Made by a program: the position numbers and the translations under genes. From Adlercreutzia mucosicola DSM 19490 (GTDB taxonomy: Bacteria; Actinomycetota; Coriobacteriia; Coriobacteriales; Eggerthellaceae), in contig NZ_AUGK01000004.1 of assembly GCF_000422625.1 (NCBI RefSeq), positions 62,001-126,000 on the forward strand: DNA of 64,000 nt, in the 5' to 3' direction. Below, piece after piece: positions 38,942 through 48,037 of the stretch (position 1 is its first letter; every line of letters starts with the position of its first letter). Under the pieces are notes generated by a model. The model did no database searches. It had not been told where the DNA came from and saw nothing but the letters and a program-made list of their open reading frames with translations.

Positions 38942-39877
38942 GTGCGCATCGTGTTCATGGGCACCCCCCAGTTCGCGGCCGATATTCTGGAGCAGTTGAT
39001 CCCCCAGCACGAGATCGCGGCCGTCTATACGCGCCCCGATGCCGTGCGCGGCCGGGGCAAGCAGCTGGCGGCCTCGCCGGTGAAGATGGTGGCCGAGGCC
39101 GCTGGCATTCCCGTGCGCTGCCCGCGCACTCTGCGCGATGCCGACGAGCAGGCGGCGCTCGCCGCCCTGGCCCCCGAGGTCATCTGCGTGGCCGCCTACG
39201 GGGCCATCCTGCCCAAGGAAGTGCTCGACATTCCGGCCCATGGCTGCTTGAACGTGCACGGCTCGCTTCTGCCCCGCTGGCGCGGCGCGGCCCCCATCGA
39301 ACGCGCCATCCTGGCGGGCGATGAGGAAGTGGGCGTGTGCATCATGGCCATGGAGGAGGGGTTGGACACCGGCGACTTCTGCGTGTGCCGCTCCATTCCC
39401 GCCGAGGGCGCCACGGCAGCGCAGCTCACGGCCGATCTGGCCGATCTGGGCGCGAGCGCGCTTCTAGTGGCGCTGAACCAGGTGCAGGCGGGCCATGTGA
39501 ACTGGGTGGCCCAGAACGAGGACGAGGTCACCTACGCCGAGAAGATCGCCAAGGGCGAGCTGAACCTGGACCCCGCAGTCTCGGCGGTGGTAAACGATCG
39601 CCGCGTGCGGGCGTCGGGAGCGGCGCATCCGGCGCGCTGCGTTATCGCGGGCCGTCCCGTGACGGTGCTTTCCGGGCGCGTGGTCGCAGGGGGCACGCCG
39701 GCTCTGGCCGAGGGCCACGCGGTCTTGGCGGCCGGCAAGGTGTACCTCGGCTGCGCCGAGGGTGTTTTGGAAGTAATCGAAGTAAAGCCCGATGGCAAGC
39801 GCGCCATGGAGGCTTCTGCCTTTGCAGCCGGCGTGCCCGCGCTGCGGGGCGAGGAAGGAACTTGGTCCCGTGCATAA
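38942..39877 (+). CDS. fmt: Methionyl-tRNA formyltransferase
   Basis: 311 residues. The N-terminal formyltransferase fold starts MRIVFMGTPQFAADIL; the catalytic and folate-binding segment is NVHGSLLPRWRGAAPIERAI and the SLL/HPP-like loop is intact. It starts with a GTG one base after the def stop. The end overlaps rsmB by eight bases. Confidence 0.97.
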   Translation: MRIVFMGTPQFAADILEQLIPQHEIAAVYTRPDAVRGRGKQLAASPVKMVAEAAGIPVRCPRTLRDADEQAALAALAPEVICVAAYGAILPKEVLDIPAHGCLNVHGSLLPRWRGAAPIERAILAGDEEVGVCIMAMEEGLDTGDFCVCRSIPAEGATAAQLTADLADLGASALLVALNQVQAGHVNWVAQNEDEVTYAEKIAKGELNLDPAVSAVVNDRRVRASGAAHPARCVIAGRPVTVLSGRVVAGGTPALAEGHAVLAAGKVYLGCAEGVLEVIEVKPDGKRAMEASAFAAGVPALRGEEGTWSRA

Positions 39878-41981
39878 CGATCATCGCTCTCACAATCAGC
39901 GTCGCTCCTACGACCGCGCCTCCCAAGGCGACCGCAACGCCCAGGGCGGCGCCCGCCAGAATCGCGGCCCCCGTTCGGGCGGCCCGCGCGGCGACCGCGA
40001 CTTCCGCGGCCCGAAGCGCGACGGCAGCGGCTTCAAGGGCCCGCGCGGCCCGAAGCGCGACGACGGTCGCGACGACGGCTTCCGCAAGGGCGGCCCCCGC
40101 GACGACCGCGGCCCGCGCAAGGATTTCCGCGACCGCGACGGCAAGCCCGGTGGCTTCCGCGGTGGGAAGCCGGGCGGCCCGCGCGGCGATCGCGACTTCC
40201 GCGGCCCGAAGCGCGACGGCAAGCCCGGCGGTTTTCGCAAGGACGACCGCGGGCCCCGCAAGGACGGCCCCCGCGACGGCAAGCCCTTTGAGAAGCGATC
40301 CTTCGACGGGGATCGTCCGCGCGGCCCGCGCAGGGACTTCCACGACCGTGACGGCAGGCCGACGGGCGATCGCGGCCCCCGCAAGGATTTCGCGCCTCGC
40401 GGCGAGGACGGTTTCCGCAAGGACGACCGCGGCCCGCGCCGCGATTCCCGCGAACGGAGCCATCCGCGCGAGGTGTTCGTCGATGGGAAGCTGATGGCCG
40501 CTCCCGACCAGGAGGAGCCCCGTTCCCGCGAGGATCGCGATGGCGGTTTCGGCGGCGGTAATCGTGCCGGCGGCCCGCGTCGCGACGCGGTGCAGGGCGT
40601 GAAGGCCCGCCACGCCACCACGGCGCGGCAGCTGGCCCTGGCGGCTCTCCACCAGATGCGCGGCCGCGACGCCTTCGCCCAGGACATCATCGCCAAGACC
40701 ATCGACACCTCCCGCATCTCGCGGGAGGATCGCGCCTTCGCCACGCGCCTTGTGCTCGGCGTGGCCAGCACGCGCGGCACCCTGGAAGAGATCGTGTCCG
40801 GCTGCATGGACTCGCCCCAGGATGCGGCGCCCGCGGTGCGCGACGCGCTGTGCCTGTCGGCCTACGAGATCATCTTTTTGCAGAAGAGCCCGCATGCGGC
40901 GGTGGATCAGGGTGTGGAACTGGTGAAGTCGGTGGCCCCGCGCGCCGGCGGTTTGGCCAACGCGGTGCTGCGCCGCGTGGTGCGCGCCAAGGAACGCTTC
41001 CCCTTCGGCGACCCGCGCACCGACATCGCGGCCTACGCGCGCCTGCACGGATTCCCCGTGTGGCTCGCCGAGCGCCTCATCGCCGAGCTGGGCCCCCAGG
41101 GCGCCCGCGACTTCATGGTGGCCTCCAACGAGCCGGCGCCGGTCTACATTGCCGTGAACGCTGCCAAGGTCGCCGACGACGCGGAAGTCACCAGCGTGCT
41201 GGCCGCGGCCCATGGCGAGCCGGAGCCCGTCGCCGTGGGCGGCCGTCCCGTGCCCGGCTGCTACCGCGTGTGCTCGGGCGTTCCCCTGCTCGACGGGCGC
41301 GTGCGCCGCATGTTCAGCCAGGGGCTGTTGCTCGTGTCCGACGCCACCTCCCAAGCCGTGGCCGGCCTGGTGGTGGGGGAGGACGCCCCCGCGTCGTTTC
41401 TGGAGATCGGTGCCGGCCGCGCCACGAAGACCATCCTCGACCAGAGCGTGTCGTGCCGCCGCTTCGGGCATCAGATTTCCGACTACGTGACGGTGGACCT
41501 GCACGCCTTCAAGACGAAGGTCCTGGAAGAGCGCGTCAAGGAGTACGGGGTGGACGTGGCCGAGTCCATCATCGGCGACGCCACCGACCTGACCGAACTG
41601 GTGGGCGAGCGCACCTTCGACCGGGTGTTCATCGACTCGCCCTGCACGGGCCTGGGCACCCTGCGCCGTCATGCCGACATCCGCTGGCGCCTGCGCCCCG
41701 AGACCATCGAGGAGGCGGCCGAGCTGGACGCGCGCCTGCTCGCCAGCGCCGCGCCCCACGTGGCCGAGGCCGGCATCCTGGCCTATGCCACCTGCACCAT
41801 CACCCACGAGGAGAACGCCGACGCCGTGGAGAAGTTCCTCGCCACCGAGGCCGGCGCCGCCTTCGAGGTGATTCCCTACACCGATCCCGAGCTGGGCATC
41901 GAGACCCCGTTCTTCTCCGTCACCCTGGAGCCCGGCAGCCCCGACGCCCACTTCCTCGCACTTTTGCGGCGGAAGGCCTAG
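39870..41981 (+). CDS. rsmB: 16S rRNA m5C methyltransferase RsmB/NOP2-type with a long Arg/Gly/Asp-rich N-terminal extension
   Basis: 703 residues from the GTG at 39870, which overlaps the end of fmt. Residues 1 to about 245 are low complexity: repeated RGDRDFRGPKRDG, GPRKDFRDRDGKPGG and similar units, strongly charged and disordered. The NusB-like domain begins at ATTARQLALAALHQMRG. The methyltransferase domain has FLEIGAGRATKT, the catalytic PC motif in FIDSPCTGLGTLRRH and the second Cys in AYATCTITHEENA. It methylates C967 of 16S rRNA in E. coli. The extension resembles RGG-type RNA-binding tails and has no counterpart in the E. coli protein. Confidence 0.9.
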   Translation: MHNDHRSHNQRRSYDRASQGDRNAQGGARQNRGPRSGGPRGDRDFRGPKRDGSGFKGPRGPKRDDGRDDGFRKGGPRDDRGPRKDFRDRDGKPGGFRGGKPGGPRGDRDFRGPKRDGKPGGFRKDDRGPRKDGPRDGKPFEKRSFDGDRPRGPRRDFHDRDGRPTGDRGPRKDFAPRGEDGFRKDDRGPRRDSRERSHPREVFVDGKLMAAPDQEEPRSREDRDGGFGGGNRAGGPRRDAVQGVKARHATTARQLALAALHQMRGRDAFAQDIIAKTIDTSRISREDRAFATRLVLGVASTRGTLEEIVSGCMDSPQDAAPAVRDALCLSAYEIIFLQKSPHAAVDQGVELVKSVAPRAGGLANAVLRRVVRAKERFPFGDPRTDIAAYARLHGFPVWLAERLIAELGPQGARDFMVASNEPAPVYIAVNAAKVADDAEVTSVLAAAHGEPEPVAVGGRPVPGCYRVCSGVPLLDGRVRRMFSQGLLLVSDATSQAVAGLVVGEDAPASFLEIGAGRATKTILDQSVSCRRFGHQISDYVTVDLHAFKTKVLEERVKEYGVDVAESIIGDATDLTELVGERTFDRVFIDSPCTGLGTLRRHADIRWRLRPETIEEAAELDARLLASAAPHVAEAGILAYATCTITHEENADAVEKFLATEAGAAFEVIPYTDPELGIETPFFSVTLEPGSPDAHFLALLRRKA

Positions 41982-42010
41982 AGTCGGAAACGAGAGCGAA
42001 CCTGAGAGTG

Positions 42011-42045
42011 CGGCCCCGGCTGGAAACAGCCGGGGCCGTTTGTTT
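42011..42045 (+). terminator. Terminator of the def-fmt-rsmB operon
   Basis: CGGCCCCGGCTG and CAGCCGGGGCCG form a perfect 12-bp stem with loop GAAA, followed by TTTGTTT, 30 bases after the rsmB stop. Confidence 0.93.
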
Positions 42046-42125
42046 CGCATGCAGCCGGAAGCTGGTCTGTCGGTCGTCCTGCCCTGGCACCCCGGTGGCC
42101 GCTTTTTCGGGTCGCGACATCGTTT

Positions 42126-42300
42126 GCGGGAGCCAAACCCGTCATGTGAGACAGTCGCGAGAAGTTTTGTGGCGCAAACGACCGGTTTGGTTCCCTTTTG
42201 CGTGGCCGAAACAAGGGGTTTGGTTCCCTTGCGCAGCAAAACCGCAGGTCGTGAAAAGCTGGAAAAGCAGCCTGGGGAACCAAACCAGTCGTTTGTGACA
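42126..42300. repeat. Cluster of four related 21-27 base repeats in alternating orientation
   Basis: Units at 42126-42153 and 42274-42300 read GGGA(G/A)CCAAACC(C/A)GTC and continue to GACAG; units at 42175-42197 and 42208-42230 are the reverse, ending GGTTTGGTTCCCTT. The second and fourth form a 21-base inverted repeat with one mismatch. The cluster sits in a 533-base gap between rsmB and the XRE-cupin gene. The rest of this gap holds the terminator and no gene that I can support. Confidence 0.65.
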
Positions 42301-42514
42301 GAAAAAAGTCGTTTCTGGCACCTCGACGATGGCCGCCCCTTCGTTTCGCTTCGAGCTATGGCTTGCCTGTGGGAAAAACTATGGGCGCGCGGCCGATTAA
42401 TTAACATTTTCGAAATGTCGATCGGCGCAGTGTCAGTAAAATGAATCGTTACATCAACCGTCAGGGAACGCGTGCCGCGCGGGCATGCCGAGATCGAAAA
42501 GGAGGTCGCAGGTC

Positions 42515-43099
42515 GTGGAGCCGAATATCAAAGAGGTGGCGGGGCGCATCCGTGCTCTGCGCGAGGACTTGGATCTCACCATGCAGGAGATGGCCGAGGC
42601 CACGGGCCGCAGTGTGGCCGAGTACGCCGCTCAGGAGGCCGGCGAGGAGGATTTGTCCTTCACCTTCCTGTACAAGTGCGCCGAGAAGTTCGGCGTGGAC
42701 GTCATCGAGCTGCTCACCGGCGAGAACCCGCACCTGACGGGCTACTCGCTCACCCGCGCCGGCACCGGTCTTTCCATCAAGCGCCGCGCGGGCTTCGAGT
42801 ACCTGCACAAGGCGCCGCACTTCCGCCACAAGCTGGCCGAGCCCTTCGTGGTGACGGCACCGTATCTGGAAGAGCAGCAGAACGTGCCGGTGCATCTGTC
42901 GCGCCACGAGGGCCAGGAGCTCGACTTCATCATCTCCGGCCAGATGCGCTTTGCCTACGAGGACCACGAGGAGATTCTGAATCCCGGCGACGTGGTCATG
43001 TACGACTCCGGCCGCGGCCACGGCATGATCGCCACGGGAGGCGCGCCTTGTGTGTTCCTCGCCATCGTGATGAAGCCCGGCGACGAGAAGATTATCTAG
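42515..43099 (+). CDS. XRE-family regulator with C-terminal cupin domain (copy 1)
   Basis: 194 residues from the GTG at 42515, eight bases after AGGAGGT. An N-terminal HTH (IRALREDLDLTMQEMAEATG … ELLTGENPHLTGY) is followed by a cupin_2 beta-barrel (LSRHEGQELDFIISGQMRFAYEDHEEILNPGDVVMYDSGRGHGM). The cupin probably binds a small effector. A paralog of the same layout lies at 48581, and each copy immediately precedes an acyl-CoA synthetase gene. It likely controls the locus in response to a carboxylic acid or its CoA ester (inference). Confidence 0.9.
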   Translation: MEPNIKEVAGRIRALREDLDLTMQEMAEATGRSVAEYAAQEAGEEDLSFTFLYKCAEKFGVDVIELLTGENPHLTGYSLTRAGTGLSIKRRAGFEYLHKAPHFRHKLAEPFVVTAPYLEEQQNVPVHLSRHEGQELDFIISGQMRFAYEDHEEILNPGDVVMYDSGRGHGMIATGGAPCVFLAIVMKPGDEKII

Positions 43100-43255
43100 G
43101 CGGCCCGGCTCGCCGCGGTGCACTCCGCGGTCCTGGCGTCGCCCGACTCCATGAGACGCGCCTTCGGGCGCTGCGCCTCCGCAGTGGGTCGCAAAGGCCC
43201 TCGCTGCGGAGTCGCCCCTGATCTTTTCGCACCCGACTTCACCTGAGGAACTATC

Positions 43256-45046
43256 ATGCGCAATATCAACGAACGCTACGTCACCGAGGCCTATGACGAG
43301 AACGGCCTGCTCACCCAGTTCGACGTGGACGTGCCCGCCGACTTCAACTTCGCCTACGATGTAGTGGACGACATCGCCGAGCACGACCCCGACCGCACCG
43401 CCATGGTGTGGTGCAACCCGGAAGGGGAGGATCACGTCTTCACCTTCGCCGATATGAAGCACTGGTCCGACAAGACGGCCAACTTCTTCGCGGAATGCGG
43501 CATCGGGCGGGGTGACTTCGTCATGGTCATCCTGCGGCGCCATTACCAGTTCTGGTTCACCATGCTGGCTCTGGAAAAGCTGGGGGCCGTGGCGGTGCCC
43601 GCCACCTTCATGCTGAAGGAGCACGATCTCATCTATCGTTTGAACGGGGCCGACATCAAGGCCGTGGTGTGCACGAGCGCCGGCGACATCGCCGATGTGG
43701 TGGACGCCGTGGTCGCCGAGTGCCCCAGCGTGGAATCGCTCATTCTGGTGAACCCGGCCGGCGCGGGGCTGACGCCCCAGAACGCCGACGGAAGCTGGGC
43801 GCTGCCCGAAAACGAGCCCGCCGGCCCGGCCCTCTCGGGCCCTGAGGGCATCTGCGCGGCATCTGCGGCCCGCGAAGGCTGGCGCGACTTCAACAGCGAG
43901 GTGCGCGCCGCCAGCGCCGACTTCGCCCGGCGCGAGACGGCCGCGGCCGATCCCATGCTCATGTACTTCTCCAGCGGCACCACGGGCAACCCCAAGATGG
44001 TGCTGCATAATTCCGGCTACGCCGTGGCCCACCTCATCACGGCCAAGCACTGGCACAACGTGAACCCCGAGGGCCTGCACTTCACCATCGCCGACACCGG
44101 CTGGGGTAAGGCCGTATGGGGCAAGTTCTTCGGCCAGTGGCTCATGGAGGCCGCCGTGCTCACCTACGACTTCGACCGCTTCGATGCCGCCGACATCCTG
44201 GGGCTCATCGGCCGCTTCGGGGTGACCACCCTGTGCTGCCCGCCCACCATGTACCGGCTCATGACTGAAGTGGACATGGACGCTTTCGACCTGTCCAGCC
44301 TGGAGTACTCCACCACGGCCGGCGAGGCGCTGAACCCCGATCTGTTCGACTTCTGGCGCGAGCACACGGGGCTGACCATCTACGAGGGCTTCGGCCAGAC
44401 CGAGACGCCGCTCACCGTGGCGAACCTGACGAACTCCACGCCGCGGCCCGGCTCCATGGGCAAGCCCGTGCCCCTGTACCAGATGGCCATCCTGCGCGGC
44501 GACGGCACCGAGTGCGACACCGGCGAGACCGGCGAGATCTGCATCCATGTGGATCCGCATCCGGCGGGCATCATGATGGAGTACTACCGCAACCCCGAAA
44601 AGACCGCCGAGGCCATGGACGGCACCTGGTACCACACCGGCGATACCGCCTGGCGCGACGAGGAGGGCAACTACTGGTACGTGGGCCGCAACGACGACGT
44701 CATCAAGTCGAGCGGGTACCGCATCGGCCCCTTCGAGATCGAGAGCGTGCTTCTGGAGCACGAGGCCGTGCGCGAGTGCGCCGTCACCGGCGTGCCCGAC
44801 CCGGTGCGCGGCTTCGCGGTGAAGGCCACCGTGGTGCTGGCCGACGGATGGAAGGGCTCCGACGCCCTGACCCAGGAGCTGCAGAAGTGGGTGAAGCGCC
44901 AGACGGCCCCCTACAAGTACCCGCGCATCATCGAGTACGTGGACGATCTGCCCCGCACCGTGAACGGGAAGATCCGCCGCGCCGCCATCCGCGAGGCCGA
45001 CCAGACCCACCGCGCGTCGGAGAAGACCCCCGAGGGGCTGATCTAG
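43256..45046 (+). CDS. AMP-forming acyl-CoA synthetase (copy 1)
   Basis: 596 residues of the ANL superfamily. The P-loop is MYFSSGTTGNPKMVLH, the A5 motif YEGFGQTETP, the hinge YWYVGRNDDVIKSSGYRIGPFEIE, and the catalytic lysine lies in PRTVNGKIRR. The segment IADTGWGKAVWGKFFGQW is typical of medium-chain/aryl acyl-CoA synthetases (ACSM/MACS-like). It activates a carboxylate with ATP and CoA. A region of about 45 residues around 170-210 is Ala/Gly/Pro-rich and not in the paralog at 49139. It lies 156 bases after the regulator. Confidence 0.92.
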   Translation: MRNINERYVTEAYDENGLLTQFDVDVPADFNFAYDVVDDIAEHDPDRTAMVWCNPEGEDHVFTFADMKHWSDKTANFFAECGIGRGDFVMVILRRHYQFWFTMLALEKLGAVAVPATFMLKEHDLIYRLNGADIKAVVCTSAGDIADVVDAVVAECPSVESLILVNPAGAGLTPQNADGSWALPENEPAGPALSGPEGICAASAAREGWRDFNSEVRAASADFARRETAAADPMLMYFSSGTTGNPKMVLHNSGYAVAHLITAKHWHNVNPEGLHFTIADTGWGKAVWGKFFGQWLMEAAVLTYDFDRFDAADILGLIGRFGVTTLCCPPTMYRLMTEVDMDAFDLSSLEYSTTAGEALNPDLFDFWREHTGLTIYEGFGQTETPLTVANLTNSTPRPGSMGKPVPLYQMAILRGDGTECDTGETGEICIHVDPHPAGIMMEYYRNPEKTAEAMDGTWYHTGDTAWRDEEGNYWYVGRNDDVIKSSGYRIGPFEIESVLLEHEAVRECAVTGVPDPVRGFAVKATVVLADGWKGSDALTQELQKWVKRQTAPYKYPRIIEYVDDLPRTVNGKIRRAAIREADQTHRASEKTPEGLI

Positions 45047-45048
45047 CC

Positions 45049-45828
45049 ATGGAGCGGGAGACCGCGCCCTTCGAGGTGTCAAGCCTCGCGCCCGTGGTCG
45101 TGGTGGTGGGTCATTACGGGGTGGGGAAGACCAACTTCGCCCTGAACTTGGCTCTGGATGCCGCTGCGGCCGGGCGGGCGGTCACCTTGGCCGACATGGA
45201 CGTGGTGAACCCGTACTTCCGCTCGAGCGAGTACGCCGCAGTCCTGGACGCCGCCGGCGTGCGCCTCGTCGCCCCCGTGTTCGCCGGGGCGGGCACGAGC
45301 TTGGACGTGCCCTCGCTCACCGGGGCGGTGGTGCCCGCTATCCAGGCGGCCTATGCGGAGGCGGCGGCCCCCGCGCCGGTCGCCTCAGGGGCCGTCGGGC
45401 GTCCCCTCGTCATCATCGACGCGGGCGGCGACGACGTGGGCGCCACGGCCCTGGCGCGCTTCGCCGGCGCCATCCAGGCGGGGCCCCACGAGGTCATCTA
45501 CGTGGCCAACGCCTTCCGCAACCTGACCCAGGAGCCGGCCGAGGCCGTGGCGGTGCTGCGCGAGATCGAGGCGAAGAGCCGCCTGGCCGTCACGGCCGTG
45601 GCGGGCAACTCGCACCTGCAGGGCGAGACCCGTCTGGGACACATCATCGAATCTGTTCCCTTTGCCCAGATGACAGCGGCGCAGGCCGGGCTGCCCCTCC
45701 GTTGCATTACGGTGCCAATGTCGGCCATTCGGCGGGAAAACGCCGAGGCGGCCGCGCTGGCCACCATCCCGAAAAGCTATCCTGTACGGGTGCTTGTGTC
45801 GGTGCCCTGGGCGCCGGCCGACGCATAG
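45049..45828 (+). CDS. MinD/CobQ-type P-loop ATPase in the oxidoreductase locus
   Basis: 259 residues. The Walker A GHYGVGKTNFALNLALDAA at about 21-39, then a deviant ParA/MinD-like strand VTLADMDVVNPYFRSSEY, and the Walker B-like VIIDAGGDDVGATALARFAG. It starts two bases after the synthetase stop and precedes the ferredoxin gene, so it belongs to the operon. Similar ATPases act in metal-centre insertion, nitrogenase-like maturation or CoA/cobyrinate chemistry. The role here is unknown; maturation of the iron-sulfur oxidoreductase is one possibility. Confidence 0.8.
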   Translation: MERETAPFEVSSLAPVVVVVGHYGVGKTNFALNLALDAAAAGRAVTLADMDVVNPYFRSSEYAAVLDAAGVRLVAPVFAGAGTSLDVPSLTGAVVPAIQAAYAEAAAPAPVASGAVGRPLVIIDAGGDDVGATALARFAGAIQAGPHEVIYVANAFRNLTQEPAEAVAVLREIEAKSRLAVTAVAGNSHLQGETRLGHIIESVPFAQMTAAQAGLPLRCITVPMSAIRRENAEAAALATIPKSYPVRVLVSVPWAPADA

Positions 45829-45896
45829 ACGCCAAGCGAGAGAAGGGGCCGCCCGCGCGGTGCGCCCGAGGAGATACGAGCGCGAGAGAGGTATGT

Positions 45897-46103
45897 ATGG
45901 CACGAATCACCGTTGACGATTTCTTCTGCAAGGGCTGCGGCCTGTGCGTGGACGTCTGCCCGGTTTCCATCCTGGAGCTCGATCCGGACGTCATCACGGC
46001 CAAGGGGTACCACCCGGCCCACTGCACCGATCAAGAGAAGTGCACGGGCTGCGCGACCTGCGCGCTCATGTGCCCCGACGTGGCCATCACGGTAGAAAGG
46101 TAG
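45897..46103 (+). CDS. vorD: 2-oxoacid:ferredoxin oxidoreductase, 2x[4Fe-4S] ferredoxin (delta) subunit
   Basis: 68 residues with two clusters: CKGCGLCVDVCPVSIL and CTGCATCALMCPDVAI. Its size, and its place just before the alpha subunit, identify it as the delta subunit of a KOR/VOR-type enzyme that passes electrons to external ferredoxin. The ATG at 45897 follows GAGAGAGGT. Confidence 0.92.
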   Translation: MARITVDDFFCKGCGLCVDVCPVSILELDPDVITAKGYHPAHCTDQEKCTGCATCALMCPDVAITVER

Positions 46104-46107
46104 CTCC

Positions 46108-47178
46108 ATGGCTCAGAAAGTACTGATGAAGGGCAACGAGGCCATGGCCGAGGCGGCCATGCGCGCCGGTTGCCGCTTCTTCTTCGGATACCCCATCACG
46201 CCCCAGACCGAGGTGGCCGCCTACATGGCGAAGAACATGCCGAAAGTGGGGGGCACCTACCTGCAGGCCGAGTCCGAGGTGGCGGCCATCAACATGGTCT
46301 ACGGCGCCGCCGCGGCCGGCGCCCGCGTCATGACCTCGTCCTCGTCGCCGGGCATCTCGCTGAAGAGCGAGGGCATCTCGTACATGGCCGGCGCCGATCT
46401 GCCGGGCGTCATCATCAACGTGCAGCGCGGGGGCCCGGGCCTCGGGTCCATCCAGCCCTCCCAGGCCGATTACTGGCAGGCCACCAAGGCCACCGGCCAC
46501 GGCGACTTCCAGATCGTGGTGTACGCGCCCTCCACGGTGCAGGAGATGGCCGACTACGCATTTGCGGCCTTCGATACCGCCGACAAGTACCGCGTGCCCG
46601 TGATGATCATGGCCGACGGCCTGCTCGGTCAGATGATGGAGCCGGTGGTGCTGCCGGAGCCCAAGGCCGCGGGCGATTTGCCCGAGAAGCCCTGGGCCAC
46701 CTGCGGCCACGGCATGGCGCGCCCCCACAACGTGGTGAACTCGCTGTACCTGACCGCCGAGGACCTCGACGCTCTCAACCGCGAGCGCTACGAGCGCTAC
46801 GCCGTGATCAAGGAGAACGAGCAGGAGGCCGAGTGCTACCGCACCGAGGACGCCGACATCGTGCTCGTGGCCTACGGCGCCTCGGCCCGTATCGCCCGCT
46901 CGGCGGTGAACGCCGCCCGCGATGCGGGCATCAAGGCGGGGCTCGTGCGCCCCATCACCCTGTGGCCCTTCCCCGAGCGCGCCGTGGGCGCCCAGGTGGA
47001 TGGCGCCAAGGCCTTCCTGGTCGTGGAGATGTCCATGGGCCAGATGGTGGAGGACGTGCGCCTGGTGGTGGAGGGCCGCGTGCCCGTGGAGTTCTACGGC
47101 CGCGCCGGCGGTGTGATTCCGACCCCCGACGAAGTGCTGGCCGCCATCGTCGCGCTGAACGAGAAAGTAGGTGAGTAG
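46108..47178 (+). CDS. vorB: 2-oxoacid:ferredoxin oxidoreductase alpha subunit (VorB/KorA-like)
   Basis: 356 residues. The N-terminal pyrimidine-binding domain has GNEAMAEAAMRAGCRFFFGYPITPQTEVA and GISLKSEGISYMAGADLPGVI; the C-terminal domain carries VLVAYGASARIARSAV. It is a separate alpha subunit of about 355 residues, as in VOR and KOR. Branched-chain 2-oxoacids are a likely substrate, in view of the neighbouring acyl-CoA synthetases, but 2-oxoglutarate cannot be excluded. Confidence 0.92.
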   Translation: MAQKVLMKGNEAMAEAAMRAGCRFFFGYPITPQTEVAAYMAKNMPKVGGTYLQAESEVAAINMVYGAAAAGARVMTSSSSPGISLKSEGISYMAGADLPGVIINVQRGGPGLGSIQPSQADYWQATKATGHGDFQIVVYAPSTVQEMADYAFAAFDTADKYRVPVMIMADGLLGQMMEPVVLPEPKAAGDLPEKPWATCGHGMARPHNVVNSLYLTAEDLDALNRERYERYAVIKENEQEAECYRTEDADIVLVAYGASARIARSAVNAARDAGIKAGLVRPITLWPFPERAVGAQVDGAKAFLVVEMSMGQMVEDVRLVVEGRVPVEFYGRAGGVIPTPDEVLAAIVALNEKVGE

Positions 47179-47179
47179 C

Positions 47180-48037
47180 ATGGCCGAGACCGAGAGCAAG
47201 GACATGAAGGTCGTCTATGAGCGCCCCCATTCGCTGCTGCCCGTGGTCACGAACTTCTGCCCGGGCTGCCCCCACGGCATCGTGGAGCGCCTGATCTGCG
47301 AGACCATGGACGAGCTGGGCATCGAGGGCGAGACCATCGGTGTGGCGCCGGTGGGCTGCGCCGTTATCTCCTACGACTTCTTCGGTTGCGACATGATCGA
47401 GGCCGCCCACGGTCGCGCGCCGGCGGTGGCCACGGCGGTGAAGCGCGTGCATCCCGACAAGGTGGTCTTCTCCTACCAGGGCGACGGGGATTTGGCCTCC
47501 ATCGGCATGGCCGAGACCATCCACGCGGCCACGCGCGGCGAGAACATCACCGTCATCTTCATTAATAACGCTATCTACGGCATGACCGGCGGCCAGATGG
47601 CCCCCACGTCGCTGCCGAACCAGGTGACCCAGACGAGCCCCTACGGCCGCGATGTGGCCACGGCGGGCAACCCTATCCGCGTGAGCGAGCTTCTGAACGC
47701 GCTGGACGGCCCGGCCTATATCGAGCGCGTGACGGTGGATTCGCCCAAGAACGTGCGCAAGGCGAAGAAGGCCATCAAGAAGGCCTTCCAGAACCAGATC
47801 GACGGCGTGGGTTACTCGTTCATCGAAGTGGTGTCCACCTGTCCCACGAACTGGGGCATGACGCCGCAGGCCGCCTTCGCGTGGATGCGCGAGAACATGT
47901 TGCCCTACTACCCGCTCGGCGTCGTGCGCGACGTGGTGGCCGACGGCTTTGCCAACGCCGCCGAGGCCGCAAGCGCCCGCAACGCCGCGTGCCCCATCGC
48001 GCACCCCGAGAAGGCCGAGGAAGGTGAGGCGAAATGA
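47180..48037 (+). CDS. vorA: 2-oxoacid:ferredoxin oxidoreductase beta (ThDP-binding) subunit
   Basis: 285 residues. FCPGCPHGIVERLI at the start and the ThDP motif YQGDGDLASIGMAETIHAATRGENITVIFINNAIYGMTGGQ (split by GD and NN) identify the catalytic ThDP subunit. The ATG at 47180 is one base after the alpha-subunit stop; a GTG at 47171 is possible. The end overlaps the gamma subunit by four bases. Confidence 0.93.
   Translation: MAETESKDMKVVYERPHSLLPVVTNFCPGCPHGIVERLICETMDELGIEGETIGVAPVGCAVISYDFFGCDMIEAAHGRAPAVATAVKRVHPDKVVFSYQGDGDLASIGMAETIHAATRGENITVIFINNAIYGMTGGQMAPTSLPNQVTQTSPYGRDVATAGNPIRVSELLNALDGPAYIERVTVDSPKNVRKAKKAIKKAFQNQIDGVGYSFIEVVSTCPTNWGMTPQAAFAWMRENMLPYYPLGVVRDVVADGFANAAEAASARNAACPIAHPEKAEEGEAK

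Noticed and set aside
39642-42407. A 921-codon open frame on the minus strand opposite fmt and rsmB
   Set aside because: It mirrors the R/G/D-rich repeats and GC-rich codons of rsmB; it has no recognisable domain, while the plus-strand frames carry complete catalytic motifs.
43112-43215. Hairpins between the XRE-cupin and synthetase genes as a riboswitch
   Set aside because: CCGCGG and CTCCGCAG/CTGCGGAG stems are present, but no conserved aptamer core and no T tract; they may be simple GC-rich repeats.
42461-45082. An 873-codon minus-strand frame opposite the XRE-cupin and synthetase genes
   Set aside because: Shadow of high-GC coding DNA, rich in His, Gly and Val with no family match; a similar shadow lies at 48602-50557.
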